Positions 1 to 11,229 of a stretch of DNA of 64,000 bases are shown in pieces; the first letter of the stretch is position 1; every line of letters starts with the position of its first letter. The stretch comes from Pyrenula massariospora (lineage: Eukaryota > Ascomycota > Eurotiomycetes > Pyrenulales > Pyrenulaceae). A model generated the notes under the pieces. That model was not told the origin of the DNA. It did not search any database and saw only the letters and a list, made by a program, of their open reading frames with translations. Location: assembly GCA_021030905.1 (NCBI GenBank), contig JAGFMI010000001.1, positions 3,081,230 to 3,145,229 of the forward strand. Direction: 5' to 3'. The translations under genes were made by a program, and so were the position numbers.

Positions 1-1
1 T

Positions 2-2803
2 TTGTCACGAGGCGTTTTGCGATATCTGGGAGACGTCAGTGGTCTTACAACCCCCACTACTTCCGCGCCAAACACGCGTCCAAGCAGTAGGAGAAATAGC
101 TTCAGTCGGAGCAACAGTCCTCTCACGAGTCAGCCGACGACACCTAGTGCTCTTCGATCAATGAGTCCGGCTCCAGACCGTCCAATAACACCGTCGCAAA
201 ATATGGGCCCAGGCCATAGACATCAAACAAGTAATGAAGACAAGCAGGACCGAAGACAGAGCAGGTCGAGGAAGCGTTTGACGAAGACTCCCCCAATGTC
301 ACGTGCTACTTCGGTTGGCTCTTTGGCTGAAATCGAACGCAGAATCCAGGTTGCAGGTCCCGGCCATAGGCATCAGACAAGCGATGGAGGCGAGCTCGAT
401 GTGGGAGAGCGAAGACAAAGTCGATCGAGACGACGCTTGACAAAAACGCCGCCTATGTCAAGAGCTACATCTTTCGGGTCCCTCACTGATCTCGAGCGCC
501 GAGTACAAGATTCCCAGCGCGAATCGTGGGATCCCAGAGAACTTCTTCGAAGTTATGAAGATGAGCCATCCTACGGCCATCATCGTAAGAGAAGTTCTTC
601 TGCCAGCTCAACTACGCAGCAAGGACGGAAGAGGCGTTCCTCAGGAGCTGCCAGCGAGCTGCAACGAAGTCTTTCGAATAACCAACAGTTCCAGCACCGT
701 GGACGTCAGCGCAGCTACTCTGGTGGTCACCCTCTAGATAGTCCCCCTCCGCCCCTTCCAAATCTCCCAGGTAATGGCGCTGTTGAAATGTACTCGCCTA
801 AACGCATTTCTCCGACTTATGACAAACTAAAGCGGTCATCTACTGTGGCAGAGAATGTGGAAAGTGATGGATCAAAGAGAACTTCGGGTGGAGCAGCGGA
901 GAAATTTGAGCGAAGGATGCTTAAACGAAGCCTTACTGGCAACTACAGCACCTCCTCAAACGTGACGATGCGAATGTTCCCTGCTCCGCAGACTCCAGGC
1001 ACTTACTCTCCATCGTCGCTGTCAAGATCAAACTCCTTCTTCGCTCCTCCATTTGCTCCCAAGACTTCGGTACCTGGAACACCAACAGAAGATAGCTTTC
1101 TCGAGCCACCGAGTCTGAAGAAGAGGCTCAGTGTCAACTCTATCGTCGGGAGCGGAGACAGTAAGAAGGAATTCAACTTACAAAAGGTCGATCCGTTCTT
1201 TACCGATTCAAATAATGTCTACTATGACACCTTTTCAAAGAAGTTGGATTCCGTCGATGAAAAGAATTCCGAAACCACTCTCTGCATTGAAGAGTATCTC
1301 GTCAAGTCCGAGAAGAAGTGGTTTTCAGACTTCCATCGTGCCAAATTGGGCATGTCCAGCGCAAATTCGTCATCATCTTCCGTATTTAGGCTTCCATGGA
1401 CTGAACGTGAAGACTCGAGCTATTCACCGGCCGGCTCGCGAAGGGCTTCATTTGACAATGAACTCAACGAATTCAACCTCTCATCCGATTACGTCGCGCC
1501 AAACGGTCTGAAAAAGTTACTTCAGAAGAAAGTCGGCGATTGGCAGATTTACTGTTTCCTTTTAGCTTTCGGCCAAATCATAGCAGCAAACTCCTACCAA
1601 ATCAGCCTTCTCACGGGCGAATATGGTCGTGCAGACGTGAAACTCTATGTCATTGCCGCTATCTACTTCGTGTCATCATGGCTCTGGTGGTATGGTTTTC
1701 GACGAGTTCAAGCCTTTTACGTTCTCTCCCTCCCTTTCGTCATCTACGCGCTCGCTTTCTTCATCCTTGGCATGGCCCTTTTCACATCGGGTACCGGTAC
1801 TGAGTGGCTCAACAATGTCGCCAGCGGCCTATACTCTATTGCCAGCGCTTCTGGGTCGCTGTATTTCGCCCTTAATTTTGGCACTGAGGGCGGTACACCT
1901 ACACAAGCATGGGCCTTCCGTGCGTGTGTTATCCAAGGTACCCAACAACTCTACGTGGCCTTTCTCTGGTACTGGGGCAACGTCTCCGAAAAATCTGGCT
2001 CTCCAAAGGGTCTCATTACTAGTCGTGCCGCCCTAGCAGTCGTCTGCTGGCCAATTGCTATTCTCATGGCCGCGATTGCCGTTGTTCTCTTCTTCGGCTT
2101 ACCTAACTATTACCGCCAGAAGCCCGGCAAAGTTCCCTCCTTCTACACGTCCCTCTTCCGTCGCAAAATAGTCGTCTGGTTCTTCGTCATGGTCATTATC
2201 CAGAACTACTTCCTCTCCGCCCCGTATAATCGGAATTGGCGGTACCTTTGGTCCAGCCAGCACGCCCCCGGATGGGCAATCTTCTTATTGCTCCTCGTCT
2301 TCTTCGTCGGCGTCTGGGGCCTTGGCCTGTACCTCCTGGCCATGTTCAGCAAGAAACACAGCTGGATCATCCCCATCTTCGCCATCGGCCTCGGAGCCCC
2401 CCGCTGGGCACAGATGCTCTGGGGCACCTCGAACCTCGGCTTCTACGTGCCATGGGGTTCGCTCGCCACTGGCGCGCTGCTCGGCCGCTCACTCTGGCTC
2501 TGGCTCGGCGTGCTCGACGCGTTACAAGGGGTTGGGTTCGGAATGATCCTCCTGCAGACGCTGACGCGGTTCCACATCGCGTTTGTGCTGATCGCGGCGC
2601 AGGCGGTGGGGAGTCTGACCACGATCTTGGCTAGAGCGACGGCGCCCAATAGGATTGGGCCCGGGGATGTGTTTCCCGACTTTGCCATTGATTACGGGGC
2701 TGGGTTGGCCAAGGGGTGGTTCTGGACGGCTTTGCTGCTCCAGATTGTTATTTGTATTGGGTTTTTGGCCTTTTTCAGGAAGGAGCAGCTGTTCAAGCCG
2801 TAG
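2..2803 (+). CDS. ags1: Alpha-1,3-glucan synthase, C-terminal part (5' end outside window)
   Basis: The frame is open from the window edge to the stop and gives 933 residues, the C-terminal portion of a protein usually near 2,400 residues. Residues 1 to about 500 are a Ser/Arg-rich, probably disordered linker with two near copies of a GPGHRHQTS segment. From about residue 508 there is a polytopic membrane domain with many hydrophobic helices (for example LLAFGQIIAANSYQISLLTG), the module proposed in this family to export glucan across the plasma membrane. The amylase-like and glycosyltransferase domains must lie upstream, off the window. The family makes cell-wall alpha-1,3-glucan, which masks beta-glucan in pathogens. 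No intron is seen in this part. Family identity is confident from the membrane-domain sequence; which Ags paralogue it is cannot be told. Confidence 0.93.
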   Translation: MSRGVLRYLGDVSGLTTPTTSAPNTRPSSRRNSFSRSNSPLTSQPTTPSALRSMSPAPDRPITPSQNMGPGHRHQTSNEDKQDRRQSRSRKRLTKTPPMSRATSVGSLAEIERRIQVAGPGHRHQTSDGGELDVGERRQSRSRRRLTKTPPMSRATSFGSLTDLERRVQDSQRESWDPRELLRSYEDEPSYGHHRKRSSSASSTTQQGRKRRSSGAASELQRSLSNNQQFQHRGRQRSYSGGHPLDSPPPPLPNLPGNGAVEMYSPKRISPTYDKLKRSSTVAENVESDGSKRTSGGAAEKFERRMLKRSLTGNYSTSSNVTMRMFPAPQTPGTYSPSSLSRSNSFFAPPFAPKTSVPGTPTEDSFLEPPSLKKRLSVNSIVGSGDSKKEFNLQKVDPFFTDSNNVYYDTFSKKLDSVDEKNSETTLCIEEYLVKSEKKWFSDFHRAKLGMSSANSSSSSVFRLPWTEREDSSYSPAGSRRASFDNELNEFNLSSDYVAPNGLKKLLQKKVGDWQIYCFLLAFGQIIAANSYQISLLTGEYGRADVKLYVIAAIYFVSSWLWWYGFRRVQAFYVLSLPFVIYALAFFILGMALFTSGTGTEWLNNVASGLYSIASASGSLYFALNFGTEGGTPTQAWAFRACVIQGTQQLYVAFLWYWGNVSEKSGSPKGLITSRAALAVVCWPIAILMAAIAVVLFFGLPNYYRQKPGKVPSFYTSLFRRKIVVWFFVMVIIQNYFLSAPYNRNWRYLWSSQHAPGWAIFLLLLVFFVGVWGLGLYLLAMFSKKHSWIIPIFAIGLGAPRWAQMLWGTSNLGFYVPWGSLATGALLGRSLWLWLGVLDALQGVGFGMILLQTLTRFHIAFVLIAAQAVGSLTTILARATAPNRIGPGDVFPDFAIDYGAGLAKGWFWTALLLQIVICIGFLAFFRKEQLFKP

Positions 2804-3623
2804 GAGGTTGACGATGACAGGCTGAAGGATGGATCGTGACATGAATTGATGGGTGGGTGGTCCAGTGGTATTGTTCGGTTTGGTTTGGTTAGAAATGGGA
2901 AAACTCTTTCTCCGTCCTTGCCGAACGCACATCTCGACGCAGCACTTTTCTTTTTCTTTATTCCAATTTTCGTCTTCATTGTTCTTACCGCGACATGTAT
3001 AGAAAACAGCATGAAAAACCGGCGCATGGCTTACTAGGGGATGGTAAAAAGGCCAAAAATTGTCCTTTGCATGATTTGATTTTTTTTGGAATTCTAGCTC
3101 TGAGGGTTCTTGAGCTGGGAGAATGTTCTCAAGGGTTTTCCTCAGAGCAAGCGAGCAAGCATATAGAGATGCGCTGCGATGCGACGTAATGGACCGGATC
3201 TGGGTTGGGTCGGGTCGGCATAGATACACAAAGACTTTCATACAGTACAGTATAGCATAGTACATTAGAGAAATGAGTATTAGTAGTTTGAAATCATTTG
3301 ACGTTCCGTCTGTATCGACAAATTCCAGAAGAATAGTTTTTTTTTCTACACCGTGGACCCCCACTTCCCCCCTTTTTGCGCACCAGCAGCTGCGCCGCAC
3401 ACTGCGCCACTCTCACTCCCTCGGAGCCTGATGCTGGCCCAGCCTACTTACCGGTGTTCGAACAGTAACCCGACTCTGTCTCTAACTAACGTAGACCGCG
3501 CCGACGAAAACCCAAACCCAGACTTGATCTGCGTCGTCACCGAGACGTCCTATCCACTTCCAAACCCGATACGCGCAGAAGACCAACATGCCTCACCCAT
3601 CCACCCCGTGAACCTTTTTAATG
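2804..3623. other. Convergent intergenic region
   Basis: This lies between the converging glucan synthase and GH79 genes and should hold both 3' UTRs. Only short unsupported frames are seen. A T-rich tract near 3337-3350 may be part of a poly(A) region for the minus-strand gene. Confidence 0.5.
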
Positions 3624-5494
3624 TCACTCGACCACGCTGACGAGAATCGCCTCACTGGCCCGCACCTCAACAGCCACCACCCCATTCTCCGCGTTGACCG
3701 TTTTCGTATCATCCGTGACCTGCACCCCCGTCCCCATCGTCTGATACGTCCACTGCATCCCCGCCCAGGTCAGCCCGCTCGTCGCGTCCGCCCCGGGCCC
3801 CGTCAGCCTCTGAACCTTCACTGTGGCAATCGCGCTTGGCACGCTGATCGCGAGCTTCTGCGAGGGCCTAGGTGTGGAGCTCCCCGCGTTCCACAGATCC
3901 AAGTCGACAACCGCGAGCTTGGCGAGGGATCCAGAGACGTAGCCCGCGTACGCGGCCAAATGGTCACTGCCGAGGTCCACGTTCTTGACTTGAATGTTGG
4001 TGTTAGCGCCGATGAAATCCGCGACAAACGCGAGGGCGTAGAAGGACGGGTTGACGCGGGGCGCGCTCTTGGGGAGCGCGATGGGCTGCCAGGCCGCGTA
4101 CTCGAAGCCCGTGCCCTGCTGCATGTGAATGCGCGCGACGTTCTGTGCGGTGCGGTGCGGTCAGCGGGTCGGGTGATGTGGGTAGGGATAGGGGGGGGGT
4201 GCGTACGATGGACATGGCGTAGAGCATGCAGTCGACGGTCCAGAGGGCGGAGCCGAGGACGCCCTCGAGTGCGCGCGCTGTGACGGGGCCGAGGGCGCTG
4301 CCGACTTCGCCCAGGACGAAGGGGAGCGGTGGGGATTGGTGCTGGAGGTGTTGGATTGGGGCGGTGAAGACGCTCAGGCCTTTTACGATGTTGCTGTGGT
4401 TCATCAAATCTCCTGGAGTCTGTTAACATGCTTGCTATCGCTGACCATATTATGTTGTCATACTCCCAAGGTCCGCTTTCGAGCTGTCGCCTACTTGGTA
4501 GCTGAAAAAGTTAGTTAGACTACTAATTCTTTGCGGAGAGATATGCTTACTAGTGATAAGAGATCGATTTGATGTTACCGTTCTTGTTCAGTCCAAACCC
4601 AAAGGCAGTGCTTCTGCAGGTAGTTAGCCTTACAGTTTTCCCAAAGAGCAACAGTTTGGTGGAGCTCTAACGGGTTCCAAGCCGTCATATCCACCCCCCA
4701 AGGCAGCACCAATCCCTGATAGATCTTCGGCGGCAACGTCGTCAGGTTTCCATCGATATCGCGCACATGCTGAAGCCATTCCTGGACATAGTCCTGCTCA
4801 TCATAGCCTTGCGGCTTCACACCTTGGTGCCCGTACAGGCTCGGCTCGTTTCCCACTTCAATCGAGTCAAGGTTAGGCATTCCGATCCTTTGCACGGTTA
4901 ATTTGGTGGCTTGGAGCGCATTCGGTCCCTCGTCACTGTTGGACCCTGCCATCCGATTCATCCATGTATATTTCGAGCCGGGGAAATTGCCGAAACCTTC
5001 GAACCATGTTGGTCCGACGGACATGCCCCAGATCTCTTTTCCGGGCGGGTTGTTTGTAGGCTTGATGAAAGACTGCGTCTGGCTGGGATTGTACGTCACA
5101 TGGTCCCTGATTGGTTCAATAAGCGGCGACCCTGTCAGATTGTCGATCTTACCCAGAGGTGCCGCCCACGCGAAGCACGAGACTTTTTCCGGTCCTGGTC
5201 TGTAGCTCCTTGACTAAATTCCGCGAGAAGGTATTTGGTGTTGTGGAATTTCCTGTGTGGCTTTCTCAGCACATGAAAGCGGCCTATCTGGAATATTCTT
5301 ATACCGGCATAATCAGCCCAGCCCCAGGTCTCAAAGGCGAGGCTCGGGAAGGCGTGGTCGACTAGTTGAGACGCGTCGGATGGGACGCTTGCAGGGGCGT
5401 TGATGGTGACCGTCTGCCCTCGTGCCATGGCGCCAAAAAGCAACGAGCAGATAAAGGCGGTTCTTTGCCAAATGGGGAGAACGCAAGTAGACAT
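3624..5494 (-). CDS. GH79-family glycosidase (beta-glucuronidase-like), secreted, seven exons
   Basis: Splicing gives 516 residues, normal for fungal GH79. Exons on the minus strand: 5494-5305, 5252-5153, 5106-4672, 4613-4551, 4501-4464, 4412-4207 and 4142-3624; all introns are GT-AG, 46-64 bp, and phases agree. The N-terminus is hydrophobic and ends near AMARG, a likely signal peptide. GGTSGDHVTYNP is the usual start of the catalytic barrel. VGNEP puts the acid/base Glu near residue 184, and FVLGEVGS puts the nucleophile Glu near residue 311. The C-terminal exon is the beta-sandwich domain typical of the family. GH79 enzymes release glucuronic acid or 4-O-methyl-glucuronic acid from glycans such as arabinogalactan proteins; exact substrate is not readable here. 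Splice sites are my inference. Confidence 0.85.
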
Positions 5495-6837
5495 CAAGCA
5501 CGCATGTCAAAAAATGCTATCTAGTCGTATGGCAGAGAAGAAATGAAGCCAAGGAGATGGTAGAGAATATACTACGAAGAGACTGAGAAGAACAAGGTTA
5601 AGAAGTGATCACCTGCTTTTCTTCAAAAATGATATTCTTAGCTCAAAAGCCATCAGGCGCATCGATAATCTCCGCAGGCTGTTCACCCTACGCGTCCAAG
5701 AGCATTGTTGGTTCTAACCACGGCGATCCTGCGCGTCCAACACTGAACACGAGTCGGGTAAACGCCATCCCGGCTCGTGGGAAGGAGCCGCATCTGACTA
5801 GGTAGGCCAGAAGGCTGAGGCGTAGCACTATGGGGAAAGGGTAGACTAAAATAAGAATACTCAGAATATGTTGCATGTCGATCCCCCTGCTTCTATTGCC
5901 TATGACAGTAAATGACGTTTGGGCCATGGAATAAACGAAGCGGGCTGATGTGGTGAGACGGAAAGGCGAGAAATATTTTGGGTTAGTCTTAGAGGTTCTC
6001 CTGCACAGTTTGGCTGGTCTTGGCATGCCATACCAGCGACCTGCAACTATAATACGTGAGAAGAAAGAGGAAGGGATGGACGCTTTCGTGGATGGGGACA
6101 GAAAAGGAAAGATGTCGCGGATACGATCTACGCTGTAAATGTAAATCCACAATTCGAAGGTTGACTTAGTACTTTCATAGTTTGGACGAATGACAATGTG
6201 GGATGAGTGTGGATATGCGCATCGGAGAAAAGACACTATCTCAGAGGATAGGAACAATAGATAACAAGAACTGTCAATGCTCTGCACATGCCCTTTCGTA
6301 GCTAGGACCAAATCGCTAACCTAAGCCGACCACTGCGCCACAAGCACATTATACTCTACCTACAGACATATCACGGGGTAGGGCCATGTTTCAAGGACCA
6401 ACGATGTTTCATTTATATAATTTCTTTTTAATACAAATATGAATACGTAGAGGGCTTGTAGTGTCCGTAATTGATTATCCAAGGATTACTTTCCCCTTTC
6501 TTCCGATCCCTAGCCATGCTCATGCATTCCTAAAAACCTTGCATGCTAATCCTGTAGCAATCCGAAGACGACCTTGGTTGAGGTGAAAACACTACGATGA
6601 AGGATACGCTCCGCCGGAACCAGCGGAGATAGACCGGTGTGAAACTTGTATGTTGTCAAGGACTAAATATCCACAAGGAAAGACTAGGGGCCGTTGACAG
6701 TGGTGGGAGCTCTCTTGGCGCGTGACCGTTTGGAGTGGATGTAGGACCAGTCGTTGGTTCAGCGTAGGTAGCTGGCTGATTAGAGAAAGGTGTCAAGGTC
6801 GAAGACTTCAGCTTAAGATGGCAGGAGCACCCTTCTC
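5495..6837. other. Upstream region of the GH79 gene, no supported gene
   Basis: A 207-codon minus-strand frame (5688-6311) overlaps this region but has no domain, poor composition and no splice context, so I treat it as chance. The segment should contain the GH79 promoter and the 3' UTR of the membrane-protein gene. Confidence 0.4.
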
Positions 6838-8309
6838 CTAAACCTCTTCTTGTGCACCAATATTGCGAGGTACTCGATTCTGCCAGGGTAACTCGACGAT
6901 CGATATTCGCGCATTGTCTGAACTAGAGCTCGTATTTGCCTCGGATATTCCCGGTGATGGAGAAACAGGTGCATTGGTATTTCGCATACTTGGACCAGGG
7001 GCGAAAGAATGCGAGGATCTAATACTAGTACCTGACCTGTCGGACCTTGGAGTGGTGCTGTGTGGAGGTAGCGGTGGGAGTGACTTGCTCGACCTCGCGT
7101 CCTCTGCGAAGGCTCGATTCAAACTGGAAATTCGTGATGAAGCGATACTAGATACATCTGAAGCAGGCTTCATAGAAGGGCCTTCGCCGCCGTTGAGCCT
7201 ATCCGAGCTGCTCCCCTCAAACCAGGTCATACGTCTATCAGACTGAGTACTTCTCGAGGAGCGTAAAAATGAGATTCTAGATAGCTGATCAAGTAGTCTT
7301 CGCTGCAGTGAGCGATGTCTTCTTTGTGGCTGTGGTGCGTGAATAGTTGGTGGTCTTGGCGCTAGTGGCCAGAACCTCGAATCTGGGCGGGCGAAGGTGC
7401 TCTCTGGGTTCCAGCTTGGAAGAGTATCACGTGCTTGTGGCTGAGTGGAAGCGACTGGGACAGGGTTTGGTGCTGTCTGTGGTGTATGGGTGACTCGATT
7501 CTTCCGTTTACGATACAGAAACAGCAGGATCGCTAGTATAGCGAGTCCAGCAGTGAGGACGGATACTAGGCTGTGGTCAATGTTAAAAAACAAGCTAGAG
7601 ATCTACCAAACTCACTGATGATCGCAGCAAGAGCTAGTTTGTTAGCTCCTGCAGAATTGATTCCGTCTGTGGGGGAAGGCGACCGAGAAGGATAGGGAGC
7701 AAAGGTATGATTGGGCGATGATTCCGAAGTTTGCGGCCCGGTCAGCGTAAGAGCTGCAGACAGTGAGCTCGAAGTCGGATTTCCTGTTGTAGTCGGGAAA
7801 GGCGCCACTGCCGTAGAAGAAGGAGGAGGAGGAGAAAACGCAGTTGCTGAAGAAGGAGAAACCACAGTTGCTGAGGAAGTAGAAAAGGATCTCGACGTAG
7901 TCGGGGTAGTGGAAAAAGAAGACGTTCTTGTCTGCGATGTAGAGGTTGGGACCTGCTGAGACGTGGTCGAAGATGGCTGAGTTTTCACGAGACTACTGAA
8001 GGTACTACTCGACCTCGAAGTCGTCAAGACCGAAGTCGTTGTAGATTGACCAGCTGGTGGCGGTTGTGACTGTGGCTGTGGCGGCGGAGGCGGCGGAGGC
8101 GGCGATGCAGTTGGCGGATTTCCACCAGGTTGACCAGACGAGGGACCTTGCTGAACGACTTTTCAATTGAGTACTTTGTAGCATGCACCGCATTGACTCA
8201 CCTTCCCACCGTCATCACCCTTATCCCCACCCTTATCCCCACCCTTAGCATCGCCATTGCCATCGCCATTGTCCTCACCATTTCCGTCATCTCTCGCAAT
8301 CCGTCTCAT
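6838..8309 (-). CDS. Single-pass membrane protein with Ser/Thr/Pro-rich ectodomain (Mid2/WSC-sensor-like architecture)
   Basis: Three exons, 8309-8202, 8150-7616 and 7565-6838, give about 456 residues. Exon 1 encodes a Gly/Asp/Lys repeat (GGDK units). Exon 2 encodes a run of eight prolines followed by a long Ser/Thr-rich stretch that should be heavily O-mannosylated. The 50-bp second intron falls in the transmembrane helix (LALAAII joined to ISVLTAGLAILAILLFLY). A basic stop-transfer RKRKNR follows, then a cytoplasmic Ser/Arg-rich tail of about 220 residues. This layout is shared by fungal wall-stress sensors, but no Cys-rich WSC or other head domain is seen. No signal peptide is present at the ATG used, so a further upstream exon is likely missing from the model. 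Confidence 0.6.
8202..8270 (-). repeat. Coding minisatellite in the membrane-protein gene
   Basis: On the plus strand a 12-bp unit CCCTTATCCCCA is repeated in tandem, followed by GCCATT/GCCATC units. It encodes Gly/Asp/Lys-rich and Asn/Gly/Asp repeats in exon 1. Confidence 0.7.
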
Positions 8310-9300
8310 TTGGTAGCCAAAAACATGTGACCATAAGCAGCGAAGCTTTAGAGTGCACTAGGTCTTTGTGATGATGAGGGTCGAGGGTTGAGACTCAATG
8401 CTATCTCAGTTCGGAATCAATGGGCTGGAGTCTTGCCTCCTTCAGACATTGACCGCGAGTCAATTGGATTTCTGTGATCGCAAATCTTTTCGACAAAGCT
8501 TGCCTTCTTGAGATAGACCGACGAATACAGGATACTTTGAAGCCGCGAGCAGGCGACCGGCCTGCATTCTGGCGCAAAAACATCAGAACTTTATCCGACA
8601 CAGTCAACATATATGTTGTAGGCTTGTAACAAACTGGGCAACAAACTTGACAGGGCTACCGGTTCTAGTGCCCCCGAGCGGCATCTCGTGAGCGCCTCCA
8701 CCATTGGCCTGCGGCTGGTGTCAGTGTGTTTCGAATGGACGCCTACAATCGATATCATCCCCGGAATAAGCTCTTTTGATCTCACAGAGGTCCGAGCCGC
8801 TCTCTCAATGAATCGCTCACGTGAGGTGATGAGACGGATGGTGTCGCAGGAACGGAAACGTGCGACGGATAGAACAGGCGGAACGTTCACTTCCGCTGGT
8901 ATTTCCCCTGTAGATCTCATGAATATCTGATTGGTTTCTTCTGCTGTCGATCCTACCATCCAATTGATGTTTATGGTCTAATTGTTGACCGCTGCGTGCA
9001 CGTTGAAGTAACGTGGAGGAAAGACTTGGAGTGGCGTAAAAACGTCGTCGTCTCCAGCTGCCTGGGTCTGGAAATTTTGTCGACCAAATTCACGATTATT
9101 TGACGACAAATATTCGAACACCTCGATACATTTACAGCGAGCTTTCCAGCACCCATCTCTAACAAAACCTTTGTCTGATCAAATCCTTCAATGCCGTAGG
9201 ATGCATATTCACATGGCCCAATTGAGACCGCCTGCTGGTTGTGGTATAGGTTGTTTCGATAAGTGTCATGAAATGTCTCTATCTAGCCGCCCATATCGTC
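8310..9300. other. Intergenic region upstream of the membrane-protein gene
   Basis: There are two minus-strand frames (8401-8610 and 8591-8959, 122 codons) without any recognisable domain or hydrophobic leader. One might belong to a missing 5' exon of the membrane-protein gene, but I see no splice signal that proves it. Confidence 0.3.
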
Positions 9301-11229
9301 TCAAGAGCTACAACTGCACATTAACGCCCTCTGAAATCTCGGCACGTCGCCACACCACCTTTCCTGTTCTTCCTTATCGCCTTCCCACTCGTCCTTGAAA
9401 GGATCTAGCGCCATCTGCACAGCCCTTTGAAGCACATCTCTTTCTCCTTTTTTCTCCACGCGCTCAATCAGCTCATCCAATACCCAACCCCTCGGCACAA
9501 ACTTCGGATTAACAGCCTTCATAGCCTTCTCTCTTTCTTTGTTTCCGGTCTCACTCTCACCCCAACCCTGGACAATGCGGTCACGCCACTTCTCCAGCCA
9601 CTCGGCAATCAGTTTCCGAGCGGATGCATTATCGTGACCAAGCCCAGTGATGCCCTCGTTGTGGAAGAATTGACCCGCGACATCTTTCCTCCTTGCATCG
9701 TCCTGTAGATCTGAGACCCGGAGACTCGACAACCGACGGAAGAAATGATTGAAGTCTAATTCGAGTGCTTCTAGTGAGTCAAGAAGTGGGGAGAATAGCT
9801 TGTCAAAGTCCCCCTCGTCTTGTTCTTTCAGGCCCAACCGTGCGGACATTAATCTCTTATACTCGTGGAGAAACACGGATTTGTATTCTTCACCTGCATC
9901 TTCAATGATGAATTCCGCTCGTTGGACAACCTCGGGCGCCTTCTCTTCAGGGATGCCCTTTGAGATAAATTCTTCAGAGTCCACAGTATCGCCAGCGCCA
10001 ATGATTTCGCCAAGATCTTCACCAAGGCGTACGAGGTTCCACCAGATAATTGTTGGTTGATTGCGGTAAGCATACCGGAGCATGTGATCGTCATGATTAG
10101 GGGTATAGGATGGGTCGAAGTTGTCCATGAACGCAAACGGCCCATAATCCATGCTAAGACCTAACAGGGAGGTATTGTCGGTGTTGAGCACGCCATTCAT
10201 AAAGCCGTATGCTTGCCATGCTGCTACTGTGAGAGCGTTGCGACGGACAATCTCGCGGTAGAGGCGCGCGAATCGATTTTGCTCCGCACGAGGGCGACTG
10301 ACGGTGGCATTTGCAGGAATGTTGCGAGGTGGAGGGAGATGGAGAGCGTCCATGTTCGGAACGCCAGGGAGTGATTCCCAACCCGGAAAGACGGATTCGG
10401 CAAGATAGGTGGCCAGAGCGCGGGTATTCTTGCGGTCGCCTCGAGAGCGGAGGAGGTCGAAAGTGCCGATCCGTAGCCAGGACTCTGCGAAGCGACACAC
10501 AATTGCACCGGGTTCAAGGCGCTCGCGGACAACTTTAGATTTAGGGAGTAGTGTGAGAGAAAGGGCGCGGGTAGTGGGAATGTTAAGAGCGTTGAGGGCT
10601 TCGGAGACAATATATTCGCGGATGCTTGATCTGAGGACAGCTTTTCCGTCTGCAAATCGGGAGAACGGCGTTCTGCCAGCACCTTTCAGTTGCAGCTCGT
10701 ATCTCTTGTTGGTTTCTGGGTTCGTCGATTCGAACAAAGATATAGCTCTTCCATCGCCAAGCTGGCCGGCCCATGAGCCGAATTGCCAACCACCGTAGCA
10801 TTGCGCCCAAGGGTAGACCCCGCCCTTCTCTTCATCCCAGTATATTTTATTTCCAGCGACCAGATTCTTGAAGTTTTCAGTATGTTGTTCTTCTTCCCTA
10901 AGACCAATGTCTCTAATGGCTCTGGGACTGACGCTGAGAAGCTCTGGGTCTTCTGCTAGCTCTGGTCGGACGAATGTGTAAAGCGCGTCCTTGACCATCC
11001 GTGGTCCTAGCTTCGGTCGAGGAGCGTTGTGTGAGTCCGTAGGTGTCGGGTAGACAGGGTCAGGAGGTAGTTTTGAGGTAAAGGTATTTGACTTGGGCAA
11101 GTCGGCTAGCGATGAGCTACCCATACTAGCTGTGCTCCCATTGAGGGGCCCATTAGTTAAATGAGCGGCCATCTGGCCCAGGCGCATACAGGTGAAGACC
11201 GGTCGACGAAAGACTAATTCCGGAAGCAT
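9301..11229 (-). CDS. FMP40: SelO/YdiU (UPF0061) family pseudokinase, protein adenylyltransferase, mitochondrial
   Basis: The single frame gives 642 residues, about the family length with an N-terminal extension. Visible SelO motifs are FGSWAGQLGDGRA (residues 150-162), LKGAGRTPFSRFADGKAVLRSS (181-202) and NGVLNTDNTS followed by MDYGPFAFMD, the metal and nucleotide-binding segment. The protein ends in MCSCSS, the place where animal SelO carries selenocysteine; here it is a Cys-x-Cys pair. The N-terminus (RRPVFTCMRL) is basic and hydrophobic, consistent with mitochondrial import. Family members transfer AMP to Ser/Thr/Tyr of target proteins and influence redox balance, with yeast Fmp40 the closest known case. 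The gene is divergent from the transcription-factor-like gene at 11904. Confidence 0.92.
   Translation of the reverse strand: MLPELVFRRPVFTCMRLGQMAAHLTNGPLNGSTASMGSSSLADLPKSNTFTSKLPPDPVYPTPTDSHNAPRPKLGPRMVKDALYTFVRPELAEDPELLSVSPRAIRDIGLREEEQHTENFKNLVAGNKIYWDEEKGGVYPWAQCYGGWQFGSWAGQLGDGRAISLFESTNPETNKRYELQLKGAGRTPFSRFADGKAVLRSSIREYIVSEALNALNIPTTRALSLTLLPKSKVVRERLEPGAIVCRFAESWLRIGTFDLLRSRGDRKNTRALATYLAESVFPGWESLPGVPNMDALHLPPPRNIPANATVSRPRAEQNRFARLYREIVRRNALTVAAWQAYGFMNGVLNTDNTSLLGLSMDYGPFAFMDNFDPSYTPNHDDHMLRYAYRNQPTIIWWNLVRLGEDLGEIIGAGDTVDSEEFISKGIPEEKAPEVVQRAEFIIEDAGEEYKSVFLHEYKRLMSARLGLKEQDEGDFDKLFSPLLDSLEALELDFNHFFRRLSSLRVSDLQDDARRKDVAGQFFHNEGITGLGHDNASARKLIAEWLEKWRDRIVQGWGESETGNKEREKAMKAVNPKFVPRGWVLDELIERVEKKGERDVLQRAVQMALDPFKDEWEGDKEEQERWCGDVPRFQRALMCSCSS

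Noticed and set aside
2522-3400. A 292-codon minus-strand frame overlapping the glucan synthase end
   Set aside because: It is the antisense of a confident coding region plus 3' flank, with no domain.
3621-4283. A 220-codon plus-strand frame
   Set aside because: It lies antisense to the last GH79 exons; Arg/Pro/His-rich as expected from a GC-rich antisense frame.
5132-5152. A 21-bp GT-AG intron in GH79
   Set aside because: Too short to splice; the acceptor at 5107 gives 46 bp and the conserved GGTSGDHVTYNP join.
5688-6311. A 207-codon minus-strand frame
   Set aside because: No domain, no leader, composition like non-coding DNA, and it occupies the GH79 promoter side.
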